A stretch of DNA of 64,000 nt, taken from Paenibacillus macquariensis (GTDB lineage Bacteria; Bacillota; Bacilli; Paenibacillales; Paenibacillaceae). The translations under genes and the position numbers were made by a program. The notes below the pieces were generated by a model, which saw only the letters and a list, made by a program, of their open reading frames with translations, searched no databases and was not told where the DNA came from. Below, piece after piece: positions 15,530 to 24,525 of this stretch; position 1 is the stretch's first letter; each line of letters opens with the position of its first letter. The DNA lies in NCBI RefSeq assembly GCF_900156375.1, contig NZ_FTNK01000008.1:1-64000 (forward strand), given 5' to 3'.

Positions 15530-18500
15530 TTGTATAACCTAACGCATGCTCAAAAGAGGATTTGGTATAACGAGAAGCTACATGATGAGGCAACAATGTA
15601 TAATTTGTTTGGTACAGTTCGTATTCGTACGGATATTCATTATGCAAGCCTCATGGAATCGATACATATATTCATAGAAAGAAATGATGGAGTAAGAATA
15701 AGAATCGACGAGAACAATGGGAAGCCAGAGCAGTACTTCCACCCCTACAATAGAAAAGCGATAGATTTTTTTGACTTCAGCGAGTACGAAGACCCTTATC
15801 GCAAGTTTGAAGAATGGGTCGATGAGGAAAGGAAAAAGCCGTTTACTTTTTCTAATGCGGATTTGTTTTATTTTGCTATGTTTAAGTTAAGTTCTGGTGA
15901 AGGTGGGTATATAGGAAAATTTCATCATATTATAGCGGATGGCTGGTCACTGCAATTGGTGGGCGAACAAATTGCATCGGTATATACTTCATTAATGAAT
16001 GGTGAGCCTATTATTAGGGACGGGAACTATACGTATAAAGACTACATCATTCAAGAGAATAATTACTTGCAATCGAAACGGTTTCTTAAAAATAAGGAGT
16101 TTTGGAATCGCACGTTTGCAACCTTACCTAATAACATGGAGTCGAACAAAAACAATCGTCTTGAGTCAAGTAGAGTATCTTTTAAAGTGGATGAACGTAC
16201 ATCGAATGAGATTAAAAGATTCGTTAAATCCGGGGATATGACGGTCAACTCATTATTTGTCTCCGCCCTGCTCGTCTATTTATGGTTTACTACAGGGGAG
16301 ACAGAACAGATCATCGGCATGCCGGTTATGAACCGTACAGGAAAGAAGGATAAAAATACTTTTGGCATGTTCACCAGCACGATGCCCTTTCGGAGCGAAA
16401 TGAATGACACGGATCAAATCCAACATTTTATTCAACGTGTTCATTCGGATCTTGCCAAATGCTATTACCATCAAAGATATCCTTATGATTTGTTAGTAAA
16501 CGATTTGCGTCTTAGCCATCTGGGACGGGATAGTCTTTTCAATATTTCCGTAAACTTCTATAATACCGCCTTCCGCCATTTATTCGACAGCTGCTCTTAT
16601 GAAACGAGGGAGGTCTTCAACGGCAAACAGCCTTATAAGCTGCAATTGGTCATAAGGGACTGGGTTGATGACGGGTATGTCCTTGACTTTGACTATAAAG
16701 AAGAAGAGTACGATTCAAAAACAATTGAAAGGGCATACAAACATATACTCAACATTGTGAGCTATATGATGAAATATCCTCAACGAAGAGTGAACGATAT
16801 CGAGATGCTCGATCGTGACGAAATAGACTTGCTTACGGAGAAATTTAGCAGCGATCCCACATATCCGCTATCCCGATCGGTTTCTCAGCTATTCGAAGAG
16901 CAGGCCGAATTGAATGGAGACAAAGTTGCGTGTTACTTCGAGAATGGCACGATGAGTTATAAAGAGCTTAATGAGAAAGCGAATAGAGCAGCACGGTTGC
17001 TGATCAAAAAAGGCGTCACGCATGATGTGTCAGTAGCCATAATCGGTAATCATTCCATTAAACTGATTGTAGCAATGCTAGCGGTGTTAAAGGCTGGAGG
17101 AGCTTATATTCCGATAGATCCCCATTTCCCTGCCAATCGAATTCAATATATTTTGGAGGATTCCAGAGCCCAACTGGCCATTACGAATGGCCTGGCAGGT
17201 GAAGCTATTCATTTTGACGGGGAAATAATCGACTTGAGCGACGAACCTACTTATTCGGAGGAAGATGGCAGCAACGTTCCCTCAATAAGCACTCCAGAGT
17301 CTTTAGCCTATATCATGTATACGTCCGGTTCAACAGGAAACCCCAAAGGGGTTATGGTACTACAGAAAGGACTGGTCAACTATCTTTGGTGGGCCCAAAA
17401 AAGATACCTTCAGCAAGACGATGTGTTTGCCGTGTATTCTTCCATTTCATTCGATCTAACCGTCACTTCTATCTTTACGCCTCTCATATCCGGAGGTCAG
17501 TTGAAAATTTTTAACGCAGTGGATGATGCAGAGTTTGTACTATTCCAAATTATGAAAGATACAGAGACAACTGTCGTCAAGTTGACGCCTGCACATCTGG
17601 CTCTGATTCTGGAATCAGGAATTCGGCATACTAATGTTAAAAAGTTAATCGTCGGAGGGGAAGATTTAAAAGTCGGTCTAGCCTACCAAATTTACAAGCA
17701 GTTCGATTGCGAAATCACAATCTATAACGAATACGGCCCCACAGAAACTGTAGTAGGATGCTTGATCCATCAGTATGACGAGCATACCGATACAGGCCAT
17801 TCGGTGCCAATTGGACTGCCGATTGATAATGTTTCAATCTACATACTCAACAAGAGCTTAAAGCCAGTCCCTGTCGGTGTAGTCGGTGAAGTATATGTTG
17901 CCGGTCCTGGCGTGGCGAGAGGGTATCTGGGCAAAGCGGAGCTGACTAAAGAGCGATTCGTCCTCAATCCATTTGCTAAGGGAGAGCGGATGTATAAGAC
18001 GGGCGACCTAGCGATGTGGCTGGAAAGCCAACTCGTCGGCTATGTAGGCAGAGCGGACAATCAGGTGAAAATTAGGGGCTATCGGATTGAACTGGGCGAA
18101 ATAGAGGGCTTGCTTTCACAGTATCCAGGCATCAGCAACTCGGTCTTAACGGTAGTAGAAAATAGGGCGGGAACTAAGCATTTATGCGCGTATTATTGTT
18201 CGAACGAAGAAATGCACAGGGAAAGTCTGAATGATTTTCTGTATGCGCATCTTCCAGCTCATATGATTCCCCAATTTATTTATCGCCTTGATGCCATGCC
18301 GCTTACTAGCAACGGCAAAATAGACACGAAGAAGCTTCCCCTTCCTGACTTCAGTGGGGAATCGAGGGCAATAGAGCTTCCGCGAAGCGAGATGGAGCGG
18401 GTGTTGGCTAATGTGTGGGGAGAAGTGTTCGGGTCCGCAACGATTGGGGTTCACGAAGATTATTATTCGTTAGGCGGAGACTCGATTAAGGCTATTCAAA

Positions 18501-19996
18501 TCGTATCCCAATTGAACGTTAGAGGCATTACGACAAATGTTAGAGATATTATGAGATACCGCACCATATCGGAATTATCGGAGCATGTACAAGCAAATGG
18601 GGGCTTCACCGACAATCGCCTTGTCGAAGGCTATGTGCTTCCAACGCCAATCATGCAATGGTATATGAGCAAAGGAAGCCGTACGAAGCCTTATACGCAG
18701 TCCGTTTTACTTGTGCTCAAACAACCAATGGACGTTGCGTTACTTGAACGATCGTTCGAATTCATCATTCGCCATCATGATTCGTTTAGAATTAACAAGA
18801 GCAGGAACGAGACATTGTACTATAATAATTCGCTAGTTGGCTTGCCGTTCAAGCTTATTGCCTTTGATCTTTCATCCGTAAACGCTGACTGGCACTATCA
18901 TAAATACATCCAGATTTATGAAGAGGTGAAAGGTCAGGTGAGTCTAGACGGGAAGTTTCCGATAAGCGCGGCATTGTTGGATTATGGCAGAAATATTAAA
19001 AAATTGCTTGTAACTGCCCATCATCTCACGGTAGATGGGATTTCGTGGCGAATTATTATTGATGATCTCATCCATGTGTATAAAAGCTTACTTGAAGGAA
19101 AGGACGCAAGCCTCCCTAGCAAAACGGTTTCGTTCCAAAAGTTCAGTCAGGAAATGATGAAATATTCCAAGGAGTCGAATGTAACGAAGGAAATCGGCTT
19201 CTGGAATGAAAATCAGAGGACCGAGTCAAGTTTCTTCAATAAAGCGAAATCGAACGCAAGCACAACGCATGCGTTAAACTTTGATTTTATTGAGGAAAGA
19301 TTTGATGTCGAGACAACGGCGAAATTGCTGACGGCGGCGAGTAGTAATGATCAAATTCAGCCTGCCGAAATATTGTTAACCGCTTTGGCAATGGGCATGA
19401 AAGAGTGGGCAGGAGGGGATGAGTATGTATACGAGATTGAAACTCATGGAAGGCACTTGGAAAACATCGATGTTTCGCGGACGGTTGGCTGGTTTACAGC
19501 CATCTACCCTCTGAAGATCCGAGTTGCGACCAATGCAATTGCGATAGTTTTAGCGGAAGTAAAGGAGCGTGTTAGAGGAGTTCCCAACAAGGGATTGGGG
19601 TACGGAATTCTAAAGCATGAGTTGAAGTTGCTGAACGAATCGGAGGATAGGGCTATCCGGTTTAACTATTTAGGGCAGTTCGATTTTCATGGCCCAGTAC
19701 TTGAGTTTTTTGACATTGCAGAAGATATCAATGGATTCATGGACCGTGACGGACAGTTAAGCGCTCCTATTGAAGTGAACAGCGCGATAATCAACAATGC
19801 GCTTTCCATATCGTTAAAATATAGTACGGGCATGTTCAGCAAGGGTGAAATAGAGAGGTTACTGAATATCTATTTACACCACATCAGGAGCATCATCCAA
19901 TATACAAATAAACGGTTGAAGGAGTATCATTTTACCCCTTCCGATTTTTCTTCAGCCAGTATTACAAAAGAGGATATCGACATTTTGTTTGAGTGA
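15530..19996 (+). CDS. NRPS, C-A(Asn)-T-E: builds the N-acyl-D-Asn prodrug cap
   Basis: This is a 1488-residue single module (TTG start, upstream AAGGGAGTGG). Domains run C about 1-430 (H132-H133, D137-G138 in HHIIADGWS), A about 445-950, T about 955-1030 (Ser985 in LGGDSIK), and E about 1040-1480 (HHLTVDGISW at H1164-H1165, ETHGRH, RTVGWFTAIYP). The ten-residue pocket read against GrsA is D-L-T-K-I-G-E-V-G-K, from FDLTVT, KLTPAH, LIVGGE and NEYGPTETVVG. It fits Asn (Glu at 322 rather than the His of Asp codes). No module precedes it, so the C domain should be an acyl-loading starter C. The E domain gives the D form. The same layout starts the colibactin, xenocoumacin, zwittermicin and amicoumacin pathways. 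The chain then passes to the next C domain, at 28468. Confidence 0.93.
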   Translation: MYNLTHAQKRIWYNEKLHDEATMYNLFGTVRIRTDIHYASLMESIHIFIERNDGVRIRIDENNGKPEQYFHPYNRKAIDFFDFSEYEDPYRKFEEWVDEERKKPFTFSNADLFYFAMFKLSSGEGGYIGKFHHIIADGWSLQLVGEQIASVYTSLMNGEPIIRDGNYTYKDYIIQENNYLQSKRFLKNKEFWNRTFATLPNNMESNKNNRLESSRVSFKVDERTSNEIKRFVKSGDMTVNSLFVSALLVYLWFTTGETEQIIGMPVMNRTGKKDKNTFGMFTSTMPFRSEMNDTDQIQHFIQRVHSDLAKCYYHQRYPYDLLVNDLRLSHLGRDSLFNISVNFYNTAFRHLFDSCSYETREVFNGKQPYKLQLVIRDWVDDGYVLDFDYKEEEYDSKTIERAYKHILNIVSYMMKYPQRRVNDIEMLDRDEIDLLTEKFSSDPTYPLSRSVSQLFEEQAELNGDKVACYFENGTMSYKELNEKANRAARLLIKKGVTHDVSVAIIGNHSIKLIVAMLAVLKAGGAYIPIDPHFPANRIQYILEDSRAQLAITNGLAGEAIHFDGEIIDLSDEPTYSEEDGSNVPSISTPESLAYIMYTSGSTGNPKGVMVLQKGLVNYLWWAQKRYLQQDDVFAVYSSISFDLTVTSIFTPLISGGQLKIFNAVDDAEFVLFQIMKDTETTVVKLTPAHLALILESGIRHTNVKKLIVGGEDLKVGLAYQIYKQFDCEITIYNEYGPTETVVGCLIHQYDEHTDTGHSVPIGLPIDNVSIYILNKSLKPVPVGVVGEVYVAGPGVARGYLGKAELTKERFVLNPFAKGERMYKTGDLAMWLESQLVGYVGRADNQVKIRGYRIELGEIEGLLSQYPGISNSVLTVVENRAGTKHLCAYYCSNEEMHRESLNDFLYAHLPAHMIPQFIYRLDAMPLTSNGKIDTKKLPLPDFSGESRAIELPRSEMERVLANVWGEVFGSATIGVHEDYYSLGGDSIKAIQIVSQLNVRGITTNVRDIMRYRTISELSEHVQANGGFTDNRLVEGYVLPTPIMQWYMSKGSRTKPYTQSVLLVLKQPMDVALLERSFEFIIRHHDSFRINKSRNETLYYNNSLVGLPFKLIAFDLSSVNADWHYHKYIQIYEEVKGQVSLDGKFPISAALLDYGRNIKKLLVTAHHLTVDGISWRIIIDDLIHVYKSLLEGKDASLPSKTVSFQKFSQEMMKYSKESNVTKEIGFWNENQRTESSFFNKAKSNASTTHALNFDFIEERFDVETTAKLLTAASSNDQIQPAEILLTALAMGMKEWAGGDEYVYEIETHGRHLENIDVSRTVGWFTAIYPLKIRVATNAIAIVLAEVKERVRGVPNKGLGYGILKHELKLLNESEDRAIRFNYLGQFDFHGPVLEFFDIAEDINGFMDRDGQLSAPIEVNSAIINNALSISLKYSTGMFSKGEIERLLNIYLHHIRSIIQYTNKRLKEYHFTPSDFSSASITKEDIDILFE

Positions 19997-20082
19997 CGAC
20001 GATAGATAGACGATATTTGAATTGTGTTTACTGATAAAAAAATATGTTTATGAAGTATATTTTTTTATATATTAATATTCGT

Positions 20083-20101
20083 TTTGTAAATTAAATACAA
20101 A
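20083..20101. promoter_or_regulatory. Inverted repeat upstream of the serine hydrolase gene
   Basis: TTTGTA and TACAAA are separated by seven A/T bases in the 135-bp A+T-rich gap between the Asn synthetase and the next gene. The gap could hold an internal promoter and this dyad its operator. No clear -35/-10 pair was found. Confidence 0.3.
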
Positions 20102-20131
20102 TTGTTTTGTAGAAGCTATTAGAGATAAAAA

Positions 20132-21238
20132 TTGCATGGAATGAGTTGGGTTATGGAAAAAAAAGAAGTATTTTCTATGGACGTAGAACAATTATTGACA
20201 CGTTACCGTGTGCCAGGGATCAGTGTAGCTGTTTTTCGAAATGGAAAGCTTGAATTAACTAGAGGACATGGATTGCTTGAGTATGGAATGCGAGGAAGTG
20301 TTAATGTCAATACAATCTTTCATGCATGCTCAATAAGCAAGATGATCACAGCAATCGGGGTGCTTCGTCTAGTAGATAAAGGCGTGCTTCGTTTGGATGA
20401 GAACGTAGCCTCTTACTTAAAGTCGTGGGAACTTTCTGAAAGCGAATACACGAATGGCAAACAGATTACATTGGCCAGTTTATTAGCTCATCAAGGGGGC
20501 TTCATGGATCATGAAGAAAGCTTTGATGCGTTCACATTTGACACCTCCTATCCAACATTGGACGACTTGCTTTTGGGAAGCACTAATTACAACCCGACAC
20601 CGGTGCAAGTATCTTATTTGCCGGAGAACCAGTTCATATATTCGGATTATGGCTATTGCATTGTTGAAAAGGTTATAGAGGACTGCTGCGGACGCTCATT
20701 TTCTTCGGTCATGAAGGAATTGGTTTTTGAACCACTGAACCTGACGCGCACTTTTTTTCGCAATTATCAGGACGAAACAGATTCAATGCGAACGTTAATG
20801 AAAATGTCGGCTGCAGGTCATAACGAGTACAGGGAAGTCGTGCTAGGGAAGCACCCGTTTTATCCTAATCTGGCAGGGGCAGGTCTATGGACGTCCCCTC
20901 GCGAAATGGCTCATATAGCAATATCCATCATTGAGGCTTGGAACGGCGGTACATCGGCTATTTTGTCTCTTGATATGGCACGTATGATGCTCTCTGGGTT
21001 CGGCTGCGACAAGTCGATCGGACTTGGGGTGTTCGTTCCGCAGGCTAACGAAGGCGAATGTTTCGTCTCCAAGGGCTGGGGAGTTGGGTATCAATGTATG
21101 CTCGTTGCATTCCCACGTATTCAGGCTGGCATTGTGGTAATGACCAATTCAGATCCAGGAGTTTCGCAGGAAGAATCTTTAGTGGGTGAGGTCATTCATA
21201 AGTGCTGTAATCAATTTGGCTGGAATTATGTTTGCTAA
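20132..21238 (+). CDS. Beta-lactamase-fold (S12) serine hydrolase, cytosolic
   Basis: This 368-residue protein has penicillin-binding-protein/class C beta-lactamase motifs: SxxK as SISK in HACSISKMITA, a Tyr motif in IYSDYGYCIVEK, and a third motif region around GWGVGYQ. The N-terminus shows no signal peptide, and no membrane segments are seen, so it should stay in the cytosol. The listed TTG start and a later in-frame ATG (20156) are both possible, and neither has a strong ribosome binding site. It lies between the Asn synthetase and the exported S12 peptidase. It could hydrolyse an amide, ester or lactone in the pathway, or act in self-protection by cleaving premature or imported product. 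Neither is proven. Confidence 0.8.
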   Translation: MHGMSWVMEKKEVFSMDVEQLLTRYRVPGISVAVFRNGKLELTRGHGLLEYGMRGSVNVNTIFHACSISKMITAIGVLRLVDKGVLRLDENVASYLKSWELSESEYTNGKQITLASLLAHQGGFMDHEESFDAFTFDTSYPTLDDLLLGSTNYNPTPVQVSYLPENQFIYSDYGYCIVEKVIEDCCGRSFSSVMKELVFEPLNLTRTFFRNYQDETDSMRTLMKMSAAGHNEYREVVLGKHPFYPNLAGAGLWTSPREMAHIAISIIEAWNGGTSAILSLDMARMMLSGFGCDKSIGLGVFVPQANEGECFVSKGWGVGYQCMLVAFPRIQAGIVVMTNSDPGVSQEESLVGEVIHKCCNQFGWNYVC

Positions 21239-21376
21239 GAAGCTGTTATGTAATTAACTCGCCATTCCCCCACATCTTTGTTTCGATCGCATCTAGAGCA
21301 TCCATTTCTTTCATTTTCTCGGTTCTAATCACGATCAGAAAGGGGAGTCACTCGTAAAATCAAATGTAACACATTC

Positions 21377-24300
21377 ATGCTAAAGATAAAGGCTGGTGAC
21401 TGTAAGGTGAGAAGTCGATTTCAGAGAGTTATGATGGCTTGCTTGATATTATGTTGTGCTGGTCATGTGCTTGTATCGATGTTATTTGCAAACAGAGCTG
21501 AAGCAGCTGGTGCAAATGACTTAGTCGAGCAACATACTGAAAAGATTGAGAAGTTCATTAACGAGAATATGAAAAAAGGAAATATTCCCGGCATGACGGT
21601 CGTTATTGTCCAAGGAAATGAAACGGTATATTCAAAAAGCTTTGGATACGCTGACGTAAATAATAAAATTAAAGTAACTCAGGACACTAGCTTCGAGATT
21701 GCATCCAACTCCAAAGCATTTACGGGACTAGCGGTACTGGAACTGGAGAAAGCGGGACTGTTAACTCTAGACGATCCGATTTCCAAGTTCTTTGCCGGAT
21801 TCAAAACGACCTACAAAGGGAAGCCTTACGAGATTACACTGCGGCAGCTGTTGCACCATTCGAGCGGAATGCCATGGTATACGATTACGAACATTCCGAT
21901 ATCCGACCATCCTGATGCGTTAGAAGAGGTTGTGAACAACGTGAACGGGATGAGACTAGATTCTCGTCCAGGGGAACAGTTTCAATACGCTACCATTAAC
22001 TACGCGATCATTGGAGCAGTCATTGAAAAAGTGACGGGTCAGCCTTTTGAAGAATATATGGAAAAGAATGTGTTCCAGCCTTTGGGTCTTAAACATACTA
22101 CCGTTTACCCGGAGAAAGCTACATCGCTGGCTCTTGGGTATAAAAACGGATTTTTCAAGGCTAGAGAGTATGAGGCCCCTATCTTCCGGGGGAACCGTCC
22201 TGCAGGATACATCATGATGGATGGCAATGATCTGGCACTATGGCTGAAATATCAATTGGGAAGCATCCAAACGCCGCTAACTCCTTTGATAATGGAAACT
22301 CACGTTCCCGATCGGACAGTAAAGCCAAGCCGATTCGATTATTCTTCCTATGCTATGGGGTGGGCAGATTATCAGTCCGGAAACGGAGAACTGTCAAAGG
22401 CCGGCTTGAATCCGAACTTTTCCGCTTATATGGTTTTGCGCCCACAAGATAACCTTGCGGTTGGCATTATGGCCAATAGCGGCACAACGCTAACGTACAT
22501 TACCGGTCACGGTGTTATGGACATTTTAAGAGTCCAGGATCCAACTTCTCCTTATGAGCCGGACCGAAAGGCGGATAACTCTTGGTCGATTATTACCATT
22601 TTGGCGATGGTTTACGTACTGTCGGTAGTGGGACTATTGGCCGCTATCATAATCGGGATTGTGCGCAAGAAGCGAATTTGGAAGCCGCTTAACTTTAAGA
22701 AGATCGCTTCATGGTTAGCCGTTCTGGCAAGTTCCTTACCGTTCATTTATGGCATTTATCTTATCCCGAAAGCAATGCAAGGAGTTTCGTGGACGACGGC
22801 AATTGTCTGGTCACCGTTCAGCTTCTTGACAGCTATCGGAGCAGTTTGCGTCGGTGTGGTATTAAGTTTTGTGTATATGGTTCTTTCTACGCTATTTCCT
22901 AATTCGGAGTCCGACATAGGCGAGCTTCCTTCTCTGGTTATGTTGGGTATAATGAGCGGTTTGGCCAACGCATTTGTTATTTTTATCGTTAACTTTTCTA
23001 TAAGCAGCAATATTGCGCTTAAATATTTGCTCTATTACTTCGCTTTAGCATTAGTGGTCTATATATTCGGCCGTAGAGTAATTGAAGGGCGACTGGTCAA
23101 GATCACATATAACATGATTTACAGAAAGAGAATGGAATTGATTCAGCATGTTTTGCGAAGTTCTTATCAAAAGATGGAAAAAATTGATAACGGTAGAGTT
23201 CTGGCAACACTCAACAACGATACAGAAATGATCGGTTACTCATCCAGCATCGTTGTCGGGTTTGCTACTAGTTTGCTTACAGTTATCTGTTGCTTTGTTT
23301 ATCTGGGAACCATCACCTTCTGGGGTATGCTGCTCTCCCTTGTTGTCATAGTAGCGATTGCTATCTTATACAGTCTAGTAAGCGCTACCGCCAATCGCTA
23401 TTGGGAAGAAGCTAGAGATACCCAGAACGTTTATTTGGGCTTTATCGATCATTTGCTGAAGGGCTTTAAGGAGCTCAGCATGCATAGACGTAAAAAGTTC
23501 GGATTCCAAAAGGATGTAGAGGCTAGCTGCGAGAAATACCGCGAGAAGCGAATCGTTTCCAGAATTAAATTCACGAATGCGCTAGTAGTAGGAGAAATGC
23601 TACTCATACTGATATTGGGCACAGTTACCTTTGCTTTTCCGGTCATTTTCAAGGATATCCAAGACCATACTTTAATCAGTTTTGTCATAGTTTTTCTTTA
23701 CATGATCGGTCCTATGAACGGGTTGCTGCAAGCAATACCGGAGATCATTCAAATTCGCACTTCATTGAAAAGGATCGAAGGGTTCATTGAAGAGGTTGCT
23801 GCTAGTGAAGGGAATTTGGAAGATCCGTTGAGTTCGGTTGAAACCGATTTGCGGATTGAGCGAATTGGATTCCATAATCTCTCGTATGAGTATCAAAATT
23901 CGGATGGTGAATCCAGCTTCTTGGTAGGACCTTTATCATTTGAGGTCGAATGCTCTCAGATTGTTTTCATTACCGGCGGCAATGGCAGCGGGAAAACGAC
24001 ATTTGGTAAACTAGTAACAGCGCTTTATTCACCTAAAGAGGGACATATTACAGTTAATGGAAAAGTGATTAATCCAAGGGAACTCTCGGAATATATTTCA
24101 GTCGTTTTTAGTGACTATCATTTGTTTGATAAATTGTATGAGATTGACTGCGCGAAAAAACAGCCGGAAATCGAACACTATTTAAAGCTGCTGGAATTGC
24201 ATGACAAAGTAAGTATTAAGGATGGTGTTTTCAGTACTGTCGACTTATCCGGCGGACAAAGAAAACGTTTGGCCTTATTGGTATGTTACTTAGAGGATAG

Positions 24301-24517
24301 ACCGATTTACCTTTTTGACGAATGGGCTGCCGACCAGGATCCCGAGTTCCGTAAGTTTTTCTACCGTACCTTATTGCCGGAAATGAAGGAAGCGGGAAAA
24401 ATCGTCATTGCTATTACTCATGATGACCACTACTTCCATGTCGCGGATCTTGTATTGCAGATGGAGATGGGGCAGCTAAAAATAAAGGAAGTAAATGCAT
24501 CACTACAAATCTCATAG
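21377..24517 (+). CDS. Prodrug-activating S12 peptidase fused to an ABC exporter (ZmaM-like)
   Basis: This is a 1046-residue fusion. Residues about 18-43 form a signal peptide ending AEAAGA. Residues about 50-395 are an extracytoplasmic S12 peptidase: catalytic Ser110 and Lys113 in ASNSK, and Tyr204 in QYATINY, matching Ser95/Lys98/Tyr186 of ClbP in order and spacing. Three hydrophobic segments follow (about 405-510), like the ClbP membrane anchor. Next come the transporter's own membrane helices (about 515-800) and a nucleotide-binding domain: Walker A GGNGSGKT near 866, LSGGQRKR near 957, and Walker B with FDEWAADQDP near 980, a signature of SyrD/PvdE-type peptide exporters. Known relatives remove the acyl-D-Asn cap outside the membrane. 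The start is uncertain (ATG 21377 or GTG 21407). Confidence 0.9.
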   Translation: MLKIKAGDCKVRSRFQRVMMACLILCCAGHVLVSMLFANRAEAAGANDLVEQHTEKIEKFINENMKKGNIPGMTVVIVQGNETVYSKSFGYADVNNKIKVTQDTSFEIASNSKAFTGLAVLELEKAGLLTLDDPISKFFAGFKTTYKGKPYEITLRQLLHHSSGMPWYTITNIPISDHPDALEEVVNNVNGMRLDSRPGEQFQYATINYAIIGAVIEKVTGQPFEEYMEKNVFQPLGLKHTTVYPEKATSLALGYKNGFFKAREYEAPIFRGNRPAGYIMMDGNDLALWLKYQLGSIQTPLTPLIMETHVPDRTVKPSRFDYSSYAMGWADYQSGNGELSKAGLNPNFSAYMVLRPQDNLAVGIMANSGTTLTYITGHGVMDILRVQDPTSPYEPDRKADNSWSIITILAMVYVLSVVGLLAAIIIGIVRKKRIWKPLNFKKIASWLAVLASSLPFIYGIYLIPKAMQGVSWTTAIVWSPFSFLTAIGAVCVGVVLSFVYMVLSTLFPNSESDIGELPSLVMLGIMSGLANAFVIFIVNFSISSNIALKYLLYYFALALVVYIFGRRVIEGRLVKITYNMIYRKRMELIQHVLRSSYQKMEKIDNGRVLATLNNDTEMIGYSSSIVVGFATSLLTVICCFVYLGTITFWGMLLSLVVIVAIAILYSLVSATANRYWEEARDTQNVYLGFIDHLLKGFKELSMHRRKKFGFQKDVEASCEKYREKRIVSRIKFTNALVVGEMLLILILGTVTFAFPVIFKDIQDHTLISFVIVFLYMIGPMNGLLQAIPEIIQIRTSLKRIEGFIEEVAASEGNLEDPLSSVETDLRIERIGFHNLSYEYQNSDGESSFLVGPLSFEVECSQIVFITGGNGSGKTTFGKLVTALYSPKEGHITVNGKVINPRELSEYISVVFSDYHLFDKLYEIDCAKKQPEIEHYLKLLELHDKVSIKDGVFSTVDLSGGQRKRLALLVCYLEDRPIYLFDEWAADQDPEFRKFFYRTLLPEMKEAGKIVIAITHDDHYFHVADLVLQMEMGQLKIKEVNASLQIS

Positions 24518-24525
24518 GATGAGGA

